This document shows positions 12,862-24,095 of a stretch of 64,000 bases of DNA, piece by piece. Within the stretch, counting starts at the first letter, position 1. Every line of letters begins with the position of its first letter. The position numbers and the translations under genes are program-made. Where the stretch lies: NCBI GenBank assembly GCA_003439945.1, contig QVRM01002365.1:232018-296017 (forward strand). The letters are read 5' to 3'. This DNA is from Dermanyssus gallinae. Its lineage: Eukaryota; Arthropoda; Arachnida; Mesostigmata; Dermanyssidae. Below the pieces are notes generated by a model. It ran no database searches and had not been told where the DNA came from. It saw only the letters and a list, made by a program, of their open reading frames with translations.

Positions 12862-14058
12862 ATCATAGACAGACATCTGCACCTGTCACCATGGCATGGA
12901 ATGGTGGCTGGCGGGGTTCACCTCCGCCTCCGGCCACCGATAAAATCTTATCAAAAACGACTACTAGTAACGAACCCCATTTTTGCAGTTTCTCGTCGCC
13001 GTGTGCCCAAAATCTAACATCACGGCAATGGCGCGAAGTGCACCCATGCTTCGCTCCGTTTTGATATTCATCACCCCTCATTGTGCTTGCCTGATTTTTG
13101 TCAGTTAGATGTCGACCCCGAGTGCTGTATCTCATTTCGCAATAACCCATCCCACCTCTCTCTCTGTCTTTCCATCACCCTCATTCTGTCGCACACAACC
13201 TCCTGTTCCGCCAGAAAGCGCGCCAACACCTTCATTATTAATCCAAAGATTGCATTCGAAATCGTTATCACTAAGCACCTTAACCGGATCCGTTTCCTTT
13301 GGCCTAGCATATAAAACAAGCATATAGGTACTATTACTACTAATCTTATGCTACGTTCTGTTGATGTTGCCGTTTGCGATACTATGATCATTTTGTAGAG
13401 TTGCGAGTTGGCTTCAACTGCTAGTAGCAGTAGAAGTTGTGGCTGTGGTTTTCGCGAAAAGAAAACGTATCGTTGTTTGCGGTCACCCTTGTTCCTGTTT
13501 CATTTACTGGGGACTGCTGGTATAATATAATTATTATTACTATTATCGTAATTTGACTCAGTTTTTGTTTTGTTTTTTTATCTATCACTATATTAATGAT
13601 AACCGGTCGTTCCTTCGTAACGTGAACCCGCATCTCGCCCGACTCAGCAGTGAACAGAACGCGTCGTCCGAGTTTCCGAGTCGATAGGTCGAGATCCAAC
13701 CGGTCCGCTGGTTGGACGCTGCCAGGCCTCTGGGAGTAGGCAACCATTAGCACATTCAAATACACTCGCACACCACAAATACACTCTCGCATGCTCATAC
13801 ATACTATCAGCCCAGCCGTCGTCTCTCGGCGTGAGCGGCTGGACGTCTGACTACTAACACCGAATTCACGCGGGACAGAGCGAATCGTCGTCATCGTCGT
13901 CGTCTTCATTCTTCAATCAGTCAGTACATCAGTCAATGTAGGAGGCCGTCTCTCTGGCCAATACATACTTCTCTCTCGTTAGCATTATTCATAGTGTCTA
14001 CACGTGTACTCGGTCGTCTCCGACGCTGTACTCGGCATCGCGGGCGACAGCCGCGCGC

Positions 14059-17000
14059 CTAGGCCGGCAGCTTCAACGCCTTGCCCTTGATCACCTTCGT
14101 GACGTACAGGTAGAAGAAATCACAGTAGAGGACGGTTTGCACGACGCCGGCAACGATCGCGATGAAGTCGTAGAAGTTCTCGGCGTAGTAACGATATACC
14201 CAGTTGAAGATGTACAACGCCCGGTATGAGCCGAGCGCAAACAGGTAATGCGACGTGATTGTTTCCGCTTCGCCTGAAGTAACGCAGCAACAACAACAAC
14301 AACAGCAACAATTAGAACGTATATTTAACACAGAATCAAATCTAAATTGGAACGTTGCACTCCAAAACTTCAAACGCACTTAATGGAGTCCATGTACTGG
14401 TGTGTGCGGAGGTAAAGTACTTGTAGTTCGTTAACAGGGTGTATGAGAGGGGTTCACAGGCTCGCCGAAATAGGTGTCATGTCAGCGCGCATGCATTTAA
14501 ATTATGTACTGCTTTCAATTAAAAGGCACATTCCGGCATAATAAACACGCAGCCTATGTTTTCCTCCCGCCTCGATCAAAAGCTGCCCGGTAACAGTTAG
14601 TTGCTCTGTTCCGTTATTCTAGGAACTAAATTAACTAAATTAATATTGATATGCTTTACGCCATAAATAAGAAGTGATGTGTTCCTATTTATTTAATTAG
14701 TACCTGTCTTATCTAATTTCATATACCCAATTACCTATCTGTATTTATATATCTAAGGTCATATCGGCCCTGTACCTTGTATACAGTTAATTAATATTGA
14801 TTACTAATAACAAATGTAACTTTCTGCATTCCTAATGTTTAAAAAAAAACTTAAATTTGTAGCGCAGACCTAGTTAGATATTACATTACAGATCATTTAC
14901 CGCACTTTCAAAAAGCATAAATACATGCACACTTCACAGTGTAATTTATTTAAATTTGACGGCGCTCACTGCAATGTACAGCTAACGGCGTGGTACGTCT
15001 CACAATCTGCGCCACAAGATCTGCGAACAAACGGAATGTGAAAGTCGGATCGTGGAAAGCCATTTGTGCGAAGATGTAATGGTGATAGCCATGTAAATCA
15101 AATGATTCTGAATCATGCTCAAACTTTGTGCCTTCGCATCGTAAAACCGCTCCCGCAGTACGCTAATTATTGAGAGTGTGCCGGAGACAGCGGATGTAAG
15201 CACTTCTCGTAGTGCTTAGCAGACAGTGGGGTTTCCTCATAGGGACTGTGCACGTCCACTCAGAAAAGTTCTCCTAGTCACGCGGGAGGCGACATGCGTT
15301 CTGCATATTTCTAAAAGATGAGGCAGAAAGACGTGTCCGCTGAGACCTAAGTGTTGAAGTCGTTCTGCAGGTCGAGTTACTTGACGCCATTGACGAGCTC
15401 CGAAGACTTCTCGTTGAGGAACAGTGTATTAAGCGAGCTAGACACCCGCCGCGCCCGAACTTGATCCCATGTTTTCCTTGAATTGAGCTCAAGCCCTTTG
15501 ACCGCCTACCAATGGGCGAAATAATTTAGCGACTATAACGTCTGCATATCTATTTCTCTTATGTTCATGATCTCTCCTCTATCACAAAATATATAAAACA
15601 TGTAATCATCATAACAAAAACCTCGACGGCCAAGAAGAAGGCCTCTGGGCGCTCCTTCGCTTTGCTGAACTACCACTGGGTTAGCGTTGCCCGTCTCTTC
15701 TACCTGTGATCAATCATTATTATTATAGAAATTCTGTGGGTTCGTAGCAGGCGGCCGCCTACACCAATGCGCTGGAATCCCTTAAGGCGTTCTGTTACGA
15801 CCTTAACACAATCAATGCTAAACTGCATTTCCTTTTAGGCATAGATACCGTGTGTTCTATTTCAGAGAGAAGGCACAACCTTGGAGAAAGCAAACGTTCA
15901 ACGATCAGCTCTGCACGTTTTCTGGAAAGCCTTCTTAGGAGTGCCATCTATTTAGATTCTCGACATTGTCCCTTGCGCCCCCCTGAATGTATTCTCAGAA
16001 CACACGTTCTCGTCCGAGCGTATGTTTTGAGAATTTGTGCCGAAGGCATGTAGCGTAGGTAATATGTAATGCTTCAATCTGCTTATTTGGTTCTTAACAT
16101 AACAAAATTCGAATACCAATTTCCGCTCGAGGTTGACTTACCGGTTTTGGAAACCATGAAGAGCTGCGGTAAAATTGCTACTGCCTCCAGATAGATGGAG
16201 AATGTCCAGAGAATCTCGAGGACGGTGAATTCATGGTTGATGAGCAGCGCGAGGATAGCGCACGGTGCCAACAGGAACTCCACCCGGAACGTGTCGTGAT
16301 TTCGGTCGTACGTAGCCTTGAACTTCACCCACATCAGGTATAGTGTGCCTATCGAAGTAGAAAATAAGGCATACAGACACAAACACCAAATGTATCCATG
16401 GTTACTACAGGAATGATGACACAATCCAAAAGAATACTATACAATAAATCAGGGTACCTAAAAGCGAAGCAGAAAACGAGGATTCTCCTTAACAACAATG
16501 CTTGTTACAAGACAATTACTCCTGAAGTAAGTATCATCAACAGTGGCTGAAATATCTTTGATCGATAGTGATAATAATATTACTATTAACAATGATAAAT
16601 GTAAAGGCATCACAAATGTGGAAGCAGCATCATATACTTTTGCGACAATAGTACTAACGAATCACGCTAGTTGACGAGCGCAAGCTATCCCGTCTACACG
16701 AACTTGAATCCGATGACACGCTAGTTGTTCGTAGGGGACGGAGGATGGTCTAGAATTAAAAACAACCTCCTTAAAAAAAATGTAATTCTAGCTGTAACGA
16801 AATAGCGATTCATACTGCTCGCGGCAATCTTGGGTGGGGAAAAATAATTAAGTTACTAATAAAAATAATAGCGATTTCGTTGTCAACCGTAACTCAACCG
16901 ACCACAAAATAAATGTAGCATTGAGCTGTATGTATGTATATGTATATATATATATATATGTATATATATAGAGGCGTGATCTAGGATGCGCTAGTCATGG

Positions 17001-17175
17001 TTGTCGCCGGCTCGATCCCCGCTGTTGATCGAATTTTTTTTAAGCGATGCTCGTGGAAAATAGATAATGAACCATACCACTAAGAGTCAGCGACCATGCT
17101 GCCGCAGTGACTGTTGGAGAACCCTAGATATCCCAACATGTCGAGCCTGGTGGCGTGGTTTTGCTCTGAGCGGCA

Positions 17176-17246
<71 letters not shown>

Positions 17247-20200
17247 ATGAAAATATTTTTCCAACTACAAAGTACACGCACACATGGTGTGCAAACGCAT
17301 TCAAGTGCGGTGATTTGAATATTGAGATTATTAACAATAGTATACATGTATAGTCTAACAGAGATGTTGATAAAAGAAATGAAGAATGAGTAGTTATAAT
17401 AATAATTATAATAATTTTCAGCATAAATAAAACGAGCTACAGAAAAAACCGAGAGCGACGGTTTTTTTCCCCCACACACGGCTACGGTTTTGGCCGCTCG
17501 AATTCACACTAGCCAGGTTAGAGCGGACGGCCTAAAGGCTCAAAAGCACTGCCAATAGCCGGCTATCGACACCAGCAGCAGGTGCGAAGGGAACTAGAGG
17601 GGAAGGGAGACAAAAAGGGGGGGAGAGCGAGACCGAGAGGGGGCCGCGGCGAAAACAACAGAGGGAATTCTAGCTTGTCCGAAACGACACATAAAAACAG
17701 GTACACTAAGCCGCCACAAATAAGCGCTTACAATCCATACACACACACACACACAGAAACACACCCATGCTAATCTAACGGCTGTGTCGAAAAGTCCACG
17801 TGTCTTTGAAAAAAATTGTGCTCCGCGCATCCGCCCGCCCGACCGGCCAGGTGTTGTTGATGAAAGCAGTTAGTTACACGGGCCCAAAGGCTGCAGAGCG
17901 ACTAGTGTGCGCAAGTGGGCTGCCTTGATTAGACATGCATGTAGCACCAGACGGCTACATAATAATAATAATAATAATAATAATAAAATAATAATAATAA
18001 TAATTGGTTGGATGGTAATGCACCATCTCTTTTTTATTGATACATCTGTGCTCCCCGTTTTTTCTTTCGATCATGGTCGCTTTTTTAGTCTTCTCCGGCA
18101 TTCTCCGTGTCTAAATTGGGAACCATGAATGTCAATTTAAGAGTGGCGGGTCTGGGTCTCGAACCCAGGCCTCCCGAATGCAAGGCAAAGGCTTTTGACA
18201 CTAAGCCATTTTGCTTGTATATATATATATATACCATCATTTGTTTAGTAAACTTGTAGCTGGGCTGAAAACAATCAGATTCGCTTTCCTGTTGTCACCC
18301 TTCCACAATCCAATCTAGTCATTTCCAGCCGAATCATCGAACGATAGATGCGTACGTTGAGTGTGACTGTCTGTGAATAAATAAACCTTTCCTTAGCTAG
18401 CAGGTAGGCCGACAGCAATTCTGGTAGGTCTTCGTGGCCTTTCCTCGTGCGGCCCTTTCTTTTCCAACTAACAAGAGGAGACAAAACATGCTACAACGGC
18501 AACAGGCGGTGGCAGCGGTCTGACCGGCATATGACCAAAATGTTCAATGTACATCGCGCAAAAAAAGAAAGAAAAAAGCTCATATATAGGTAGTATCCTA
18601 TACCTATCTAGCAAGCCCAATACACACACACACGCTCGCACGCTCACAGAGAAACGCTGAGAGTTTATGCTGAGAGTTTCCATCTGCTCAGCTGCTATCG
18701 CCGCCGCCTCGATGTCGACCTGCCGTCCAAATAAGTGGCTAATTGCTTCCAGCTGGGAAACGAGGGAACAACAGCACGATGATGCGCCAGCGACGAGGCA
18801 GATGACGACGACGACGACAACAATAATAACAACAACGGCAACAACAACAACAACAACAACAACAAAAACAGCAACGATAACAACAACAGCAACAACAAAA
18901 ACAACAATAACAGCAGCAACGACACCGATAACAACGCCGTTGTGGACACCTATAGTGGAGCCTAGAGAGCAGCGACCGTAGCACGAACGCGTAGCAGGAG
19001 ACGACCGAAAAGAGATTTGTGTGCCGAAAGGCTGCCGGCCACTCTGCATAGCCGAACAGAACGCCAACACGTCAGCGTTTCCGGCCTTCAGGTCGCCATT
19101 CGTCCGTTCGCCATTGGTCATTGGTCTCACAACAGATGCGTGATGTTAGCGCAACGCCCCGCAAGTATCCCGCAAGTTTCAGCACAACACTATCGCAGAT
19201 GCTGTCGTTGTTTGTGCTCCTGCTGCTGGTGCTGGTGCTGCTGCTGCATTGTTTTCATTGACGCCAACAATTATATTATTATTATTATTGTTATCATGGA
19301 GAAAGGACGACGCGCGACGCAAAGCAACAAGTGTTCGCCCGACGAACTGCAGCCAGTGCAGTTCAGTTCGGAATTTCGCACCCATTTTCATTGACACATC
19401 GTTGCTCCTACTTGCTACCATCACCACCTAACGCTGATGGCGAATTGCAAAATAATGAAAAGACAGAAATATAAAATATATATATATATATATAAAGAGA
19501 TACCGTTTTGTTTTTCAGTACTTCATTAGTTATTTCATTTCCCGTTCTCTTGGAGGAACATGACAACCTTTTTTAGCCCCCCTGGCGCCACCTGAGGAGG
19601 CTGGCCTGTGGCGCATCAGAATCTTATACGTTTTACATTGTTGCAAAAGACCCACTTTTTGTCACAGAAACAACTCGATTCAAGAAAGGACATCTTGTTA
19701 TGTCTGATAAGCCAAAAAGAGCATTTTGCTAGGCGTCCACTTTACTGCGCTCGCTCAAATCATGAAGAACCCATTAGTTCAAATTTGACACGACACCGTA
19801 GGCGCGAAAGCGAGTGACGGTGGTTGTGTGACACACCCTAAAGGGTAGTTCACGCGTAGTCACTTGGGGATTCTGTTTCAGAGTTTCGTGCAAGCGGTCT
19901 TCCTCGATCGTAATAGACTTTCCAGGACGGGGTTCATCCAAAAGGCTTAAGTCACCGGAATTAAACTTGGCAAATCAGTTCTAGCAAGAAGACTTTGAAA
20001 TGCTGTTCTCGCCGATACAATGAAATATTTTGGACAGGTTCCGCAGTAACAAAGTCTTTTTTGGAACTACATACAAAATTGTCGCCTCGTCGTAACTGTA
20101 CATTTTCGTCAATTTCGACAGAATTCATATATAAAATGAATGGGATTATTTTTACGAAGCTCTCGGAGATCCTACGGTCTTTTGCGCTCACATCAATATA

Positions 20201-23169
20201 TGTTTTGTAAACATTACAGACTTGTTAAAGGCGTGGCGGGCATTCCACAACACACATACAAAATTCCAGCTGCATTCTGGCCAACCTAATATATATGTAC
20301 ATAAATATACTTCTAAACACATAATACTAATAATAATGAGACTAGCACATTTATGCATCGAATTTTCAGCAAAACGTAATATATAGTACCAGTTGCTGGT
20401 TACGGCTAAAATCCAGCAATAACCCTAGCAACAGTTTTTTTAGCAGCCACATCCGTGCACGGCCTGTGCAAGCTTAAATAGTTTCTACCTAATTATATTA
20501 GTATTTTTATAAATATTATCATTATTAGATTATTATATATTATTAGATTATTATATACTATTAGATTATAACAAATTTAACCCAAATCGGTACATTTTTA
20601 GACAGATCCGAAATGGTATGCGTCGCGCCGGGATCGAACGTACGTCTCCAAGTGTTGGGGTCGCCGGCTATCTTCCTCACTCCGTCCCACCGACAAATAC
20701 CATTTCTACCCCCCGTACACCTGTTTCTACTACGGGATCGGAAAAATTGTAGATTTGCAAAGATCCTCGAGTGCGTAAGTACGTACAACATACGTGCATA
20801 TCTTCGCGTATAGCGTAGGTAACATGTCTTGGGCGCCTAAGCTTAGTTAAGATAGACTATTCCGTCCCCAATTAGTGACGCCGATACAGGAATACAGTTT
20901 GTTTTTGGAGCTTTGATTTTACGGTATTTCGTTTGAAGTTGATTTTTGGATAATAAGCCATCGAACGAAACGTAGTAGGAGCCGTGATTGCGTGCGACCT
21001 ATAGCGTCGTCATTACCTACACGTCCCTCTACAGCATATATATATATGTTTGTTTTTGAAATAGAATAGAAAACGCTTTTTGTTTTGTATAAAGAACGGT
21101 AGACTAAGTAAGTCATTTAGATGTGCTTAACAGGAAAAAAAAATTCCCGTGTATCCACCTAGATATAAGCCAAGCAAAACTATTGCTTATGTGTTCTGTG
21201 CGCTCTGCTGAACAAATATGACTCTGATCACTTTACTCAGACCATGGAGGCTAGAGTTAGAGTAGGCAACCATGGAAGGCAATGATGGAATGTAGGAAGT
21301 AATGCGTCTCCTTGAGTAGGACAGAAGAAGTCGAATCCGTGTCCACAGCGATCAAGTCTGGGCTGAGCGAAGAAGATCGCAACGAAAGCCGCCCCGCGGG
21401 AGACGAGAGACGGAGCCGGTGGCTACAGCGCCGGTGGCGCCGTCTGAGCCAGTGGACACGGGGGGTCATTGACTTCACAGAATCAGAAGAAGCAGAATAA
21501 TCATAATAATAATAATAATAACAATAGGTGGCTCGCGTTCGATGCAAGCAAAACAACGAAACAACCAGCCTTCGCCTAACAGGCTCATCTACAATATACT
21601 ATATAATATTGACTCCCCCCCAACTCTAACTCTCTCTCTCTCGCCCTTATTATAGCTTACGACGTGTATCTTTTCATAGCCTGCAATCAAGGCCACGACA
21701 TTACAACAACGGTATTATTACAACGTTTACTCTACTTAAAGATATCTGTTTGCCTCCTGATGCCTGCCGCAGAACTGATGGACATGATCGAAACTGTATT
21801 GACGTGTTGATACCTAAAAATAAACGGAGACGATGGTGGAGCAAAGTAACTCAAGACAAGTGCCACCATGGCTCGTGGCAATGATGGAGAGCCATGGTGG
21901 AGAACGTGGTCGCGTGGGAGGAGAGCAACAATAACATGAATATAGGGAGATATATATATATATATATATGTATATATATTTGATAGTAATTATCACGGAC
22001 TCTTTGTCGGCCATCTGCGACGACCACACCACTAACCATTCCACGTCAGCTTCGGCAGACACGGTCACAGCTGTAGTAGTAGTAGTGGGTCAGTTAAACT
22101 GAGTTGTGTATATATATATATATATATATAGATATATACCTCGGAAAAATACAATAATGCACTGCAAATTGCACGTCATGTATCAGCTATGACACACTAG
22201 CTATGATAGATGGCCGGCTGAAAATTTTTCGAATTTTGAACCGCAAATCGAAGCCCATAATAATAAATGAAGTCGGGCTCTATTGTGTATGAGTTAATCT
22301 AGGAGAGTCCTTCAATCATTGTTGGTTGTTGAGTATGCATGTAACAATGTTATAGACTGCAATGATGCGTTACAAAACGTAAAACGATGAGAGGAGAAAA
22401 AAAATTACGATTCAATATATAATTCATAGCTGTACTCGTAGTTGTATCATTCCATTCCAATGTAATACCATATCCACACACACACACACTTTGCATTGAG
22501 GTCTTCGTTTTTTGGGAGGGGTGGAACCTTGCAAATACGGCATACGGTGTAGGAACCGTGCAGTGGGTGACAATGACCACCATACGTACAGAGGAGGTTT
22601 GAAGAAACAGAACTGCACGCCTGGGTAACAGATTTTGTGTACCCAGATCTGCATATGTGGCCATACTGCCAGTAAAAGAAGTTGTGAGAAAGGAAACCAG
22701 TACAGGGATGAAGTACAAAAGCAACAGTCTATAGAAGAGAAAGAAGAAGGAGAAGAAGAAGAAGAAAGGAAGGGGACGTACTGACTGACTTCAGAACTTG
22801 TGTGTATGAGAGAGAGAGATAGAGCCAGGGAGAGAAGTACAGATAAATAGACAATAAGCAAGAAAATAAATGAAGTGTCAGCAAGAGGGGCACAGACTGG
22901 TAGAATGGTGGGGGGGGGGGGGGGCAGAGCTGTCAATACGACCGACGCTTACCGTACGACGCCACGAGGAAGACAACCTTCATGACGGTGTTGTACACTG
23001 AGATAAACGACGTCACCAGATCGAGGTAGCGAGCCGTGTACACGATGCTGAAGAGCAGCTGAGATCGTCCCGAGATGCCGGCGCACGAGCGCGTCTTCCA
23101 GATCTTCAGCAGCAGAATAATGATGGCAAACAGGTGGGACAGGTCGCCCACGAGCCGGAACAGATTCAT
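14059..23169 (-). CDS. KDELR: KDEL receptor (ER lumen protein-retaining receptor), 3 exons, complete
   Basis: Exons are 22953-23169 (ATG at 23169), 16142-16348 and 14059-14273 (stop TAG). All donors are GT and acceptors AG, both junctions are phase 1, and the spliced frame is 212 codons plus stop, equal to the usual family length. The protein starts [20 protein letters not shown] and contains [16 protein letters not shown] and [15 protein letters not shown]. It also contains [12 protein letters not shown] and ends [12 protein letters not shown]. Seven membrane segments are expected. It retrieves proteins with C-terminal KDEL/HDEL-type signals from the Golgi to the ER; the conserved Arg, Asp and Tyr positions of the family are visible. 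Intron 1 is about 6.6 kb and full of repeats. The upstream spacer is shared with divergent CSTF2. No frame damage is seen. Confidence 0.96.
16968..17165 (+). repeat. SINE family B, 5' part, interrupted by (TA)n
   Basis: Starts GAGGCGTGATCTAGGATG with GGCTCGATCCCCGCTG as B-box-like sequence. It continues with AAGCGATGCTCG, AGAGTCAGCGACCATGCTGC and AACATGTCGAGCC, matching the full copy at 60723-61028. A (TA)n tract replaces the 3' portion from about 17179. The 3' tail of a different copy (TCTAGAATTAAAAACAACC) lies just upstream at 16753-16795. Confidence 0.75.
17179..17247. repeat. (TA)n microsatellite
   Basis: About 68 bp of TA with one TTTATTTA interruption, immediately following truncated SINE-B sequence. 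Confidence 0.95.
18090..18216 (-). repeat. SINE family A copy (tRNA-derived)
   Basis: The reverse complement has AATGGCTTAGTGTCAAAAGCC, then GCATTCGGGAGG, CTGGGTTCGAGACCCAGACC, CCACTCTTAAATTG and TTTAGACACGG, matching the 24.5 kb copy closely over the head. It could be mistaken for a tRNA gene, but the A-box spacing and the shared 3' body make it a SINE. Confidence 0.75.
19590..20200 (-). mobile_element. Decayed mariner-type transposase, N-terminal part
   Basis: The minus strand near 19790-19880 reads [23 protein letters not shown] and VSNLN-WVLHDL. These are the helix-turn-helix and following linker of SETMAR-like mariner transposases (QNP--TTRELA, HTTV-RHL, WVPHEL). Stops interrupt it. The segment upstream to about 20190 is a further open minus-strand frame in the right place for the N-terminus. 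It is intronic in KDELR, with the same orientation as the gene. Confidence 0.6.
20613..20700 (-). repeat. tRNA-like sequence, probably a SINE fragment
   Basis: The minus strand has GGTGGGACGGAGTGAGG and a B-box-like CGTTCGATCCCGGCG. A possibly related tRNA-like unit lies at 30066-30150 (plus) with GGCGGGACCATGTGGTGG and CGGGTTCTATTC. The fold is too irregular for a functional tRNA. Confidence 0.4.
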
Positions 23170-24064
23170 CGTGAAGCCCGGGTGAGTTGGACGCCGCTCT
23201 GCCTAGGGAGGGCCGGGACGCCTGCTTGGTCGGACAAAAGTCTGACTTCGGATCCGGCTTCGGATCTGTTCTCACCGGCGAAGTCACCGGCCAGAGTTCG
23301 AGACTCGGAGAATCGTGACAGTGGCGGTGTTGGAACTGTTGTTGTTGTTGTTGTGGTTGTTGCTGTCAAATGACGCAGACAACTGCCACGACCCCAGTGA
23401 CAACCAACAGCAGCAGCAACAGCAAACAGAAGGTCCAAGCAGAAGGTTCTCCGGAGTAGTTGCTGTAGCAGTCGTAGTATTAGAAGTGGTAGTAACAACC
23501 GCAGAAAGAAGGTCCGTAGAACGAGATGACGATGACGTACCACCACCACCACCACCACCGGCTGCCTGCTTTCTTAGGTACTCTTTCTTACTTAGGACAC
23601 AAACTATTTGTTGTCGTCGTCGTTGTCCTAGTATCAGCACGCGCACACGTCGTCAACGACAACCAGCCGAATTGGCGAATTGATTTGAAGAACAATTTGT
23701 TGGCAATCGTTGCTCGTCACGAAGCTGCTGCTTCGCCTTCTTCTCCTCCGGCTTTTGGAGTTTAGCCTTTAATGCAATCACGTACACTGTGCTCACCCTC
23801 ACGACACCGACCACCGTTCTTTCTGCCAGCAGCTGCAGGAGCAGGAGCTGCAAAACAGCGGTGTGGTTGTGTCACTGGTGTCTGCTGTTGCGATGGTGAT
23901 GATAGTTTGTCATTTCATTCACACTGCTACACCGGCAGCAGCAGCAGCAATATTAAGCACGAATAGAAATCATTAATTAATTAGTAGCAAGGGAGCGAGC
24001 GGTTGGAGATAGTCACAGCACCAACCTGCGTGCGGCAATACTACCCGATGTCGTTGTCGTTGTT

Positions 24065-24095
<31 letters not shown>

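Larger units (their letters stand above)
8200..14058. other. POLH-KDELR spacer; contains a mariner relic and a foldback repeat, no recognised gene
   Basis: I find no convincing exon here. The unlocated POLH 3' exons could lie in it. Contents: a decayed mariner-type transposase (9190-9600, minus), an inverted repeat (11077-11295) and a (CAC)n tract at 12831-12861. Open frames in 12530-13910 read through simple or GC-rich sequence on both strands and lack recognisable domains. Confidence 0.6.
16349..22952. other. KDELR intron 1: SINEs, mariner relic, CAA/CTG-type repeats
   Basis: Non-coding. It holds SINE-B pieces (16730-16790 and 16968-17165), a (TA)n at 17179-17247, an (AAT)n at 17960-18003, a SINE-A copy on the minus strand (18090-18216), a dense CAA/CAG tract at 18800-18930, a mariner relic (19590-20200), a tRNA-like element (20613-20700) and purine-rich GAA/GA sequence at 22735-22830. 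Long frames in 18468-19130 are translations of the trinucleotide tract and are not genes. Confidence 0.7.

Noticed and set aside
13421..13909. 162-residue minus-strand ORF near the KDELR 3' end
   Set aside because: Low complexity at both ends and no recognisable domain; it lies just beyond the KDELR stop on the same strand and may be 3' UTR or spacer.
18468..19130. 220-residue minus-strand ORF rich in Val/Ala
   Set aside because: It is the translation of a CAA/CAG-type trinucleotide tract and lies in KDELR intron 1; all frames there give homopolymeric peptides.
22424..22936. 170-residue minus-strand ORF just 3' of KDELR exon 1
   Set aside because: It starts in a poly(G) run and continues through purine-rich repeats inside the intron; no splice support or motif.
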